Shown piece by piece: positions 6,633 through 12,132 of a DNA stretch of 12,132 bases; position 1 is the stretch's first letter, and each line of letters begins with the position of its first letter. The notes beneath the pieces are model-generated. The model was not told the DNA's origin. It ran no database searches and saw nothing but the letters and a program-made list of their open reading frames with translations. Position numbers and translations under genes: made by a program. Origin of the DNA: Sutterella parvirubra YIT 11816 (GTDB lineage Bacteria > Pseudomonadota > Gammaproteobacteria > Burkholderiales > Burkholderiaceae_F); the NCBI RefSeq assembly GCF_000250875.1, contig NZ_JH604939.1:5401-17532 (forward strand). Reading direction: 5' to 3'.

Positions 6633-6705
6633 GAAAAAAGACGATCAGACCGCTCCGGCGCGGTCGGTAAAGACCTTCAATTTTACCAAAAAATGAAGAT
6701 CGTCT
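6633..6705 (-). terminator. Complex terminator-like or leader RNA structure
   Basis: On the minus strand an outer stem AGACGATC (6705-6698) / GATCGTCT (6646-6639) encloses two hairpins: GGTAAA/TTTACC (6687-6682 with 6671-6666) and GACCGC/GCGGTC (6665-6660 with 6653-6648). A T-run follows at 6638-6633. Together these could fold as a three-way junction with a U-rich tail. It lies 38 bases beyond the lipoprotein stop and only about three bases before the Shine-Dalgarno sequence of the DUF1801-like gene, so it could be a terminator, an attenuator, or both. A -10-like TAAAAT lies inside it on the same strand. Confidence 0.6.
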
Positions 6706-6742
6706 CTGCGTTTTCGACCAACTTGTCCGAATCCCCCGCCAC

Positions 6743-7249
6743 TCACCGGTAGAGAATCCAGCGCGCCGTGAAGGGCACGCGCAGGGTCATGCCGCGCTGC
6801 GAAGGCGAGCAGCGCGTCACGGGCATTCCGCCCTCGGCGCGGCGCCGCTCCATCCAGCGCACGCCCCGAAGCGCCCCGGTTTCCGGGGGCATCGTCTCGA
6901 AGACCGCGTCGCGCAGATTCTCTTCCGAGGCCCTCCCGCGGTTTTCGATGATTTTGGCGGTCAGAACCGAGCCGTCGCGGTGGCGCACGGTGAAGCCGTC
7001 GGTCAGGCGCGCTTCGAGGCGCCGGGGTTTGACCGCATCGTTCCAGAGCCTCGCGTCCGGACCCTGAAAGGCCCAATAGAAACCTTCTTCATCGTATTCG
7101 CAGCGAAAACGCATGTCGCCCTCGGCGAACCAACTCTGCACGGCGACGGCGTCCTTCGGCGGAACCTCGGTGGGACCGAGCCCCGCGCACCCTGCAAGGA
7201 GCAGCGCGCTGGACAAAACGACGGCGAAAACGGACGGTCGGCGAAGCAT
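6743..7249 (-). CDS. Putative outer-membrane lipoprotein, DUF3455-like
   Basis: A 168-residue secreted protein. It has a typical lipoprotein signal: basic MLRRP, a hydrophobic core and the lipobox LLAGC, with lipidation expected on C21. Residue 22 is Ala, so Lol sorting to the outer membrane is likely if the usual +2 rule applies. The mature part contains RFRCEYDEEGFYWAFQGPDA, HRDGSVL, GVRWMERRRAEGG and CSPSQRGMTLRVPFTARWIL. Their order resembles the DUF3455 family (cysteine-containing 'YxC', 'WxFxGPEA', 'ADGS', 'GVxxxQRxxTxGG', 'VPYTADYxFY'); no function is known to me. Two cysteines in the mature domain could form a disulfide. Upstream in-frame starts exist as far as 7444, but the signal peptide fixes the start at 7249, although its Shine-Dalgarno sequence is weak. 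The next gene downstream is the DUF1801-like gene. Confidence 0.8.
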   Translation of the reverse strand: MLRRPSVFAVVLSSALLLAGCAGLGPTEVPPKDAVAVQSWFAEGDMRFRCEYDEEGFYWAFQGPDARLWNDAVKPRRLEARLTDGFTVRHRDGSVLTAKIIENRGRASEENLRDAVFETMPPETGALRGVRWMERRRAEGGMPVTRCSPSQRGMTLRVPFTARWILYR

Positions 7250-7461
7250 GGGATTGCGGGTCGGTGGAGGAATATCAGTCTTTAAGTCTAGTCTCGATGG
7301 GGTACTTCGGGCGGTGATTTCGTTTGGAAAGGCTTCTATCGGGGCGCTCTTGTTGGTAGAGTTAAGCCATCCGCCAAGCAGACCGCGGCCGTCCCGGACC
7401 CCTCGGGTCGACCGGCTGTCGTCATGCGCCTTTTTTTTTGGCATTCTCGAGGGAAACAGCA
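7250..7461. other. Divergent intergenic region, lipoprotein / por operon
   Basis: At 212 bases this is the longest gene-free stretch. On the lipoprotein side it holds three AGTCT repeats (7277, 7285, 7290). On the por side there is an imperfect GC hairpin (7388-7416, core GACCC-CTC-GGGTC) and a run of nine T (7431-7439) just before the Shine-Dalgarno sequence of porG. I could not find a convincing sigma-70 promoter or an FNR box for either gene. Confidence 0.6.
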
Positions 7462-8040
7462 GTGTTCCAAATCCGCATTCATGGCCGCGGAGGCCAGGGC
7501 GTCGTCACCGCCGCCGAGATGCTCGCGCTTGCGGGCTTCATGGAAGGCCACCACGCGCAGGCCTTCCCGAGCTTCGGCTCGGAGCGCACCGGCGCGCCCG
7601 TGACGGCCTTCGCCCGTCTCGCCCCCAATGAGATCCGCCTTCGCGAGCCCGTGCTCGAGCCCGACGTCGTGCTCGTGCAGGACCGCACGCTCCTGGACAG
7701 CGTGAACGTGTTCGCGGGCCTTCGCCCCGAAGGCTACGTCCTCATCAATTCGAGCCGCAGCGCCGAAGAGCTCGGTCTCGGCGACCTGATCGCCAAGCTC
7801 CCCGCGGGGCACGTCCTCACGGTTCCCGCCACGCGCTTCGCGATGGAAAAGATCGGCCGTCCGCTTCCCGGCGCCGCGATGCTCGCCGGCATGGCCGCCA
7901 TGACGGGCACGATGAAGTTGGAGAGCGTTCAGGCGGCCTACAACGAAAAATTCAAGGGCGCCGTTGCGGCCGCCAACGCCGAAGTCGCCTCGATGGCCTT
8001 CGAGGCGGTGAAGCGCGCGCTGGGAGGTGAGCATGCTTAA
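7462..8040 (+). CDS. porG: Pyruvate:acceptor (2-oxoacid) oxidoreductase, gamma subunit
   Basis: A 192-residue protein with the gamma-domain signatures of 2-oxoacid:ferredoxin oxidoreductases: IRIHGRGGQGVVTAAEMLA (4-22) at the N-terminus and FPSFGSERTGAPV (35-47). The gamma domain helps bind coenzyme A and hold the complex together. The start is taken as GTG 7462, because AGGG lies about eight bases upstream and homology begins at MFQIRIHG; a TTG at 7438 would add eight unlikely residues. It is the first gene of a four-gene operon, with its last eight bases overlapping the start of porA. The upstream leader contains a T9 run. The presence of NRAIGAPINIWNDHSD in PorA favours pyruvate over 2-oxoglutarate or indolepyruvate as substrate. 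Confidence 0.93.
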   Translation: MFQIRIHGRGGQGVVTAAEMLALAGFMEGHHAQAFPSFGSERTGAPVTAFARLAPNEIRLREPVLEPDVVLVQDRTLLDSVNVFAGLRPEGYVLINSSRSAEELGLGDLIAKLPAGHVLTVPATRFAMEKIGRPLPGAAMLAGMAAMTGTMKLESVQAAYNEKFKGAVAAANAEVASMAFEAVKRALGGEHA

Positions 8041-9298
8041 GCAACTCGAAGGCAGCCAGGGCGTCGCCCAGGCCGTGGCGCTCTGCCGCCCGGAAGTGGT
8101 CTGCGCCTATCCGATTTCCCCGCAGACGCACATCGTCGAAAACTTGGGGCTGCTCTGCCGCAAGGGCGAGCTCCAGGACTGCGAGTACATCAACGTCGAG
8201 AGCGAATTCGCCGCGATGTCGGTCGCGATCGGCGCCTCGGTCGCGGGTGCGCGCGCCTACACGGCGACCGCGTCCCAGGGGCTCCTCTACATGGTGGAGG
8301 CGGTCTACAACTGCTCGGGGCTGGGGCTGCCCGTCGTCATGACGGTCGCCAACCGCGCGATCGGCGCCCCGATCAACATCTGGAACGACCATTCCGACTC
8401 GATGAGCCAGCGCGACAGCGGCTGGATCCAACTCTTCTGCGAAACGAACCAGGAAGCGGTGGACCTGCACATCCAGGCCTTCCGCATCGCCGAAGAAATC
8501 TCGATTCCGGTCATGGTCTGCATGGACGGGTTCGTGCTGACGCACGCCTTCGAGCGCATGGACATCCCGACGCAGGAAGAAGTCGACGCGTTCCTTCCGC
8601 CCTATGAACCGCGTCAGGTTCTCGATCCCGCGCAGCCCTATTCGATCGGCGCGATGGTGGGCCCCGAAGCCTTCACCGAAGTGCGCTACCTCGCGCACCG
8701 CCGCATGATGGACGCGATCCCCGTGGTCGAGCGGGTCGGAAAGGAGTTCGCCGAGAAGTTCGGCCGCGCCTCCGGGGGGCTCGTCTCCTCCTACCGCATG
8801 GAAGACGCCGAAGTCGCGGTCTTCGCGATGGGTTCCATCCTCGGTACGATCAAGGACACCGTCGACGCGATGCGCGACGCGGGCGTCAAGATCGGCGTCG
8901 TGGGCCTCAAGTGCTATCGCCCGTTCCCGGATGCGGCCGTGCGCGAAGCGCTGAAGAACGTCAAGCGCGTCGTCATCATCGAGCGCACCGTGAGCGCGGG
9001 CACCGGTGCGGTGCTCTCGCTCGACGTCATGCGTGCGCTGCGCGGTCTCGCCGTCGAACAGAACACCGTCGTCGCGGGTCTGGGCGGGCGCGCCGTCACG
9101 CGCGCTTCGTTGGAAGACGTCTTCAAGAAGGCGATGGCGGGCGAAATCACGGAAGAACCGCATTTCCTCGACCTCGACGCGTCGCTCATCGCGCGGCAGC
9201 TGGAACGCGAAGGCGCCGCGCGCCACACCGGCCCCATTCCTGAGGCGTTGAACCGCGACGTCGCGGAGCGCAAGCTCGCCCGCGGGGAGGAGATCTAA
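8033..9298 (+). CDS. porA: Pyruvate:acceptor oxidoreductase, alpha subunit
   Basis: A 421-residue protein, slightly longer than the roughly 395 of archaeal PorA. Landmarks in order: CAYPISPQTHIVENL (24-38), NVESEFAAM (54-62) with E58 the likely counterpart of the PFOR glutamate that activates the TPP aminopyrimidine, ARAYTATASQGLLYM (73-87), NRAIGAPINIWNDHSD (107-122), DSGWIQLFCETNQEA (128-142) and DGFVLTH (165-171). A second transketolase-like domain at about 258-365 includes VAVFAMGSILG and GLKCYRPFP. The NIWNDHSD block is characteristic of pyruvate-specific PorA as I know it. With PorB it forms the active site that decarboxylates pyruvate and makes acetyl-CoA. The ATG at 8033 sits five bases after GGGAGG and overlaps porG by eight bases, so it is preferred to the GTG at 8027. 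Confidence 0.96.
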   Translation: MLKQLEGSQGVAQAVALCRPEVVCAYPISPQTHIVENLGLLCRKGELQDCEYINVESEFAAMSVAIGASVAGARAYTATASQGLLYMVEAVYNCSGLGLPVVMTVANRAIGAPINIWNDHSDSMSQRDSGWIQLFCETNQEAVDLHIQAFRIAEEISIPVMVCMDGFVLTHAFERMDIPTQEEVDAFLPPYEPRQVLDPAQPYSIGAMVGPEAFTEVRYLAHRRMMDAIPVVERVGKEFAEKFGRASGGLVSSYRMEDAEVAVFAMGSILGTIKDTVDAMRDAGVKIGVVGLKCYRPFPDAAVREALKNVKRVVIIERTVSAGTGAVLSLDVMRALRGLAVEQNTVVAGLGGRAVTRASLEDVFKKAMAGEITEEPHFLDLDASLIARQLEREGAARHTGPIPEALNRDVAERKLARGEEI

Positions 9299-10357
9299 AT
9301 GGAAACGCCCATCCACTTCTATCAGACCGGCACCTTCACCGTCGGCAACCGACTCCTCGAACCCGAGGCCCGCTCGAACCAGGCCTCGATGGAACGTGCG
9401 AACTCGCTCAATTCCGGCCACCGCGCCTGCCAGGGCTGCGGGGAAGCCTTGGGCGCCCGCTACGCGATCGACGCGGCGATGCGGGCCGTCCAGGGGCGCC
9501 TCGCCGTCACGAACGCGACGGGGTGCCTTGAGGTCTTCTCGACCCCGTACCCGGAAACGAGCTGGCAGCTCCCGTGGTTCCACTCGCTCTTCGGGAACAC
9601 CGCGGCCGTCGCGACCGGCATGGCCGCGGGCTTCCGCATGCGCGCGAAGAAGGCGGGCAAAGACCCGGTGCGCGTCGTCGCCATGGGCGGCGACGGCGGC
9701 ACGACCGACATCGGCTTCGGGTGCCTCTCGGGCATGTTCGAGCGAAACGACGACGTGCTCTACATCTGCTTCGACAACGAGGCGTACATGAATACGGGCG
9801 TGCAGCGCTCGTCGGCGACGCCGCCGGCCGCCCGCACCGCCACGACGCAGATCGCCGGGGACGAACCCGGGAATCCGTGGGGGCAGGGGAAGAACGTGCC
9901 CTTGATCGCCATGGCGCACGGCATCCCCTACGTCGCGACCGCGACGGTCGCGGACCTGCGCGACCTCGAACGCAAGGTTGAAAAGGCGATGAGCGTGCGC
10001 GGCGCCCGCTACATCCACATCTTCGTGCCGTGCCCGCTCGGTTGGGGCGCCGCCTCGGGTCAGACGATCCACCTCGCGCGCCTCGCGGCCGAAACCGGCA
10101 TCTTCCCGGTCTTTGAAGCCGAATTCGGCGAAGTGACCGGCGTGCGCCACATCCGCCGCAAGGAGCCCGTCGAGGCGTACCTGAAGCTGCAGAAGCGCTT
10201 CGCGCACCTCTTCGGCAAGCGCGGGAATCCGGAAGTCATCGCCCGCATCCAGCGCATGGCCGACCACAACATTCGGAAGTTCGGCCTGCTTGCGGACGAA
10301 CCCGAGCAGATCATCCCCGTGCCCGAACAGGCCGAGGAACGCTCGCACCAGATTTAA
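9299..10357 (+). CDS. porB: Pyruvate:acceptor oxidoreductase, beta subunit (TPP-binding)
   Basis: A 352-residue protein. Its TPP-binding motif is GDGGTTDIG (131-139) followed by DNEAYMNTG (159-167), the standard GDG...N pattern that binds magnesium and diphosphate. Cysteines for the proximal [4Fe-4S] cluster are C44 and C47 in HRACQGCGEALGARY, C76 in TNATGCLEVFSTPYP, and C245 in FVPCPLGWG, the usual four in PorB. The last 80 residues or so (SGQTIHLAR ... KEPVEAYLKLQKRFAHLF) also fit PorB C-termini. With PorA it oxidises pyruvate and passes electrons to the ferredoxin module, here on the next gene. Its ATG follows directly on the porA TAA, with GGGGAGGAG upstream, so translation is coupled. 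A short N-terminal extension (1-35) before the first cysteine pair looks ordinary for the family. Confidence 0.96.
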   Translation: METPIHFYQTGTFTVGNRLLEPEARSNQASMERANSLNSGHRACQGCGEALGARYAIDAAMRAVQGRLAVTNATGCLEVFSTPYPETSWQLPWFHSLFGNTAAVATGMAAGFRMRAKKAGKDPVRVVAMGGDGGTTDIGFGCLSGMFERNDDVLYICFDNEAYMNTGVQRSSATPPAARTATTQIAGDEPGNPWGQGKNVPLIAMAHGIPYVATATVADLRDLERKVEKAMSVRGARYIHIFVPCPLGWGAASGQTIHLARLAAETGIFPVFEAEFGEVTGVRHIRRKEPVEAYLKLQKRFAHLFGKRGNPEVIARIQRMADHNIRKFGLLADEPEQIIPVPEQAEERSHQI

Positions 10358-10367
10358 GGAGACCGCC

Positions 10368-11987
10368 GTGAACAAACCTTTCGCCATCACGCTCGACGTC
10401 GGTTCTTCGCTTGCCAACCGAACCGGTTCGTGGCGTACGGTCAAACCCGTCTACGTGAACCGCCTGCCGCCCTGCAACGCGAAGTGCCCCGCGGGCGAGC
10501 AGTGCCAGGCCTGGCTCTTCCACGCCGAGAGCGGCGACTACGAGAGCGCCTGGAAGAAGATCACCGAAGACAACCCCTTCCCGGCGACGATGGGGCGCGT
10601 GTGCTACCACACGTGCGAAGGCGCCTGCAACCGCGGTGAGGTCGACGAATCGGTCGGCATCAATGCGGTCGAACGCTTCCTCGGGGACCATGCGCTCGAA
10701 AAGGGCTGGGCCTTCACGAAGGCCGCCCCGACCGGGAAGCGCGTCCTGGTCGTAGGCGCGGGCCCGGCGGGCCTCTCCGCCGCGTACCACCTCGCGCGCA
10801 TGGGCCATGCGGTCGACGTCGTCGACGGCGCCGAGGCGCCGGGCGGCATGATGCGCTACGGCATCCCGAAGTACCGTCTGCCGCGCGAGATCCTCGACAA
10901 GGAAATCGCCCGCATCGAGGCGCTCGGCGTCACGATCCGGATGAACCACAAGGTGGAGGACCTCCAGGCCGAAATGACCGCGGGCGGCTACGACGCCGTC
11001 TTCCTCGGGACCGGTGCGACGCTCGCCCGCCGCGCCTACATCCCGGCGGGCGACTCGACCCACATCCTCGACGCCGTGAGCGTTCTGCGCTCGATGGAAG
11101 GGGAAGAAAAGCCCCTGCTCGGGCGCAAGGTCGTCGTCTACGGCGGCGGCAACACCGCGATCGACGTCGCGCGTACGGCGCGGCGCTTGGGGTCCGAATC
11201 GATCGTCGTCTACCGCCGCACGCGCGAGCGCGCCCCGGCGCACAGCTTCGAAATCGAAGAGGCGATCGAGGAAGGCGTTTCGATGAAGTGGCTCTCGACG
11301 ATCGCGTCCGCCGAAGAAGGCGAGATCCGCATCGAAAAGATGGCCTTGGACGCCGACGGCTATCCGCAGCCCACCGGTGAATACGAAACGCTCGAAGCCG
11401 ACAGCGTCGTGCTCGCGCTCGGTCAGGAAACCGACCTCGGGTTCCTCTCGAACGTCGAAGGGCTCGTGCACGAAAAGGGCGTGGTCGACGTCGATGCGAA
11501 CATGATGACGGGCTGCCCCGGCGTCTTCGCCGGCGGCGACATGGTCAAGGGCGACCGCAACGTCACCGTGGCGATCGGCCACGGGAAGCGTGCGGCGCGC
11601 GCGATCAACGCGTACCTCGAGGGCCGCGTCTACGAAGCGCCCGCGCCCGCCGCGCCGGCGACGGTCGCGCGCTTGAACACCTGGTACTACGCCGACGCCC
11701 CGAAGCAGGTCCGCCCGCAGCTGGACGCCGTTCGCCGCCAGAGCACGTTCGACGAAGTCCTCCAGGGCCTGACCGAAGAGAACGCCCTCTTTGAAGCGCG
11801 CCGCTGCATGAGCTGCGGCAACTGCTTCGAGTGCGACAACTGCTACGGCGTCTGTCCCGACAACGCCGTCATCAAGTTGGGTCCGGGCAAGAAGTTCCGC
11901 TTCAACTACGACTACTGCAAGGGCTGCGGCATCTGCGCGCAGGAATGCCCCTGCGGTGCGATCGACATGGTGGGCGAAGACATCTGA
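10368..11987 (+). CDS. FAD/NAD(P) oxidoreductase fused to 2[4Fe-4S] ferredoxin, Por electron-transfer subunit
   Basis: A 539-residue three-part protein. Residues about 25-115 form a GltD/DPYD-type Fe-S domain with C36, C40, C46, C79, C83 and C87 (PPCNAKCPAGEQC, CYHTCEGACNRGEVD). Residues about 124-420 are a two-nucleotide-binding flavoprotein: FAD motif VLVVGAGPAGLSAAY (126-140), NAD(P) motif VVVYGGGNTAIDVARTARRL (255-274) followed by YRRTRERAPA, and a second FAD contact GVFAGGDMVKGD (385-396). The arginines after strand two hint at NADP(H). Residues about 478-535 are a ferredoxin domain with CFECDNCYGVCP and CKGCGICAQECP, each C-x2-C-x2-C-x3-C-P, plus extra C480, C483 and C529. This domain probably replaces the PorD delta subunit. 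The GTG start at 10368 has GGAG six bases upstream, ten bases after porB. Similar fused subunits serve 2-oxoacid:NADP+ oxidoreductases such as the Azoarcus KorABC enzyme, as I recall. Confidence 0.92.
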   Translation: MNKPFAITLDVGSSLANRTGSWRTVKPVYVNRLPPCNAKCPAGEQCQAWLFHAESGDYESAWKKITEDNPFPATMGRVCYHTCEGACNRGEVDESVGINAVERFLGDHALEKGWAFTKAAPTGKRVLVVGAGPAGLSAAYHLARMGHAVDVVDGAEAPGGMMRYGIPKYRLPREILDKEIARIEALGVTIRMNHKVEDLQAEMTAGGYDAVFLGTGATLARRAYIPAGDSTHILDAVSVLRSMEGEEKPLLGRKVVVYGGGNTAIDVARTARRLGSESIVVYRRTRERAPAHSFEIEEAIEEGVSMKWLSTIASAEEGEIRIEKMALDADGYPQPTGEYETLEADSVVLALGQETDLGFLSNVEGLVHEKGVVDVDANMMTGCPGVFAGGDMVKGDRNVTVAIGHGKRAARAINAYLEGRVYEAPAPAAPATVARLNTWYYADAPKQVRPQLDAVRRQSTFDEVLQGLTEENALFEARRCMSCGNCFECDNCYGVCPDNAVIKLGPGKKFRFNYDYCKGCGICAQECPCGAIDMVGEDI

Positions 11988-12012
11988 CGCTTCCCGCGCC
12001 CCTTGCCCTCTG

Positions 12013-12065
12013 AGGCCCGCGGCCCGTACGATTGTTCGCACGGCCCGCGGGCCTTTCGTTTTTCC
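12013..12065 (+). terminator. Rho-independent terminator of the por operon
   Basis: AGGCCCGCGG (12013-12022) pairs with CCGCGGGCCT (12045-12054). After one C/C mismatch the stem continues with CCGT (12024-12027) and ACGG (12040-12043) around a small loop. TTTCGTTTTT follows at 12054-12063. It begins 25 bases after the last por-operon stop and before the possible next gene at 12088. Confidence 0.88.
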
Positions 12066-12087
12066 TTTGAGCGGAACCCCTTTTCGG

Positions 12088-12132
12088 ATGATCCGGCACA
12101 CCAGTCTTTACAAGCAGTTCAAGACGGTCTTC
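12088..12132 (+). CDS. Possible start of a further gene (partial, right edge)
   Basis: An ATG at 12088 opens a frame that runs to the right edge: 15 codons, starting MIRHTSLYKQ. It lies just after the por terminator, where a new transcription unit could begin. A GCGGAA purine stretch lies upstream but is further away than usual. Fifteen residues are too few to name a family or to be certain that it is coding. Confidence 0.4.
   Translation, partial: MIRHTSLYKQFKTVF

Noticed and set aside
7424..7461. ATG at 7424 that would join the porG frame if the T-run gained one base (phase variation)
   Set aside because: No Shine-Dalgarno sequence precedes it, and the added residues have no relation to the PorG N-terminus, so on/off control of porG by this route is unsupported.
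7952..10444. Very long antisense open frame (about 830 codons) opposite porA and porB
   Set aside because: It reads as Arg/His/Asp/Val-rich low-complexity protein without domains and mirrors two well-recognised genes. GC-rich codon bias makes stops rare on the opposite strand.
10311..12101. Long antisense open frame (about 596 codons) opposite the FAD/NAD(P) oxidoreductase
   Set aside because: Same GC-bias shadow effect; the plus strand carries clear FAD, NAD(P) and ferredoxin motifs.

Overview
This window looks like chromosomal DNA from a high-GC Gram-negative proteobacterium. Betaproteobacteria is most likely, and a Burkholderiales/Sutterellaceae-type anaerobe or microaerophile would fit, but that is inference. 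The clues are the YaeQ protein, the small Cyd proteins CydP, CydX and YbgE of proteobacterial bd oxidase operons, strong G/C bias at third codon positions, Shine-Dalgarno starts and GC-rich hairpin terminators. A high-affinity oxygen reductase next to an oxygen-sensitive pyruvate:acceptor oxidoreductase suggests life at low oxygen. No phage, transposon, CRISPR, tRNA or rRNA signal was seen.

Layout. (1) 1-415 (-): the N-terminal part of an unrecognised membrane protein that runs off the left edge. It is divergent from 462-878 (+), a small membrane protein with a DVRGTWLESHF motif, which is followed by a yaeQ-family gene at 929-1489 (+). A bidirectional terminator (1510-1547) separates these from (2) the cytochrome bd operon, which reads leftwards: cydP (4969-4775), cydA (4699-3149), cydB (3125-1989), a very short cydX (1930-1841) and ybgE (1838-1575). 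Its likely promoter is an AT-rich island at about 4985-5045. A strong hairpin lies between cydB and cydX. (3) 5145-6071 (+): an alpha/beta hydrolase, convergent with a DUF1801-like gene (6617-6144, -), with a shared terminator between them. Upstream of the latter is a DUF3455-like lipoprotein gene (7249-6743, -). The short gap between those two holds an elaborate inverted-repeat structure ending in a T-run.

(4) 7462-11987 (+): a tightly packed four-gene operon, porG, porA, porB and an FAD/NAD(P) oxidoreductase that carries its own C-terminal 2[4Fe-4S] ferredoxin domain. No separate ferredoxin-like delta subunit is present. The arrangement suggests that electrons from pyruvate oxidation pass from the TPP and Fe-S subunits through the fused ferredoxin domain to a GltD-like flavin/NAD(P) module, giving a pyruvate:NAD(P)+ oxidoreductase or, in reverse, a pyruvate synthase. 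A strong terminator (12013-12065) follows, and a new gene may begin at 12088 and run off the right edge.

No gene-free stretch exceeds 300 bases; the longest is 7250-7461. Very long antisense frames opposite the por and cyd genes are treated as GC-bias shadows.
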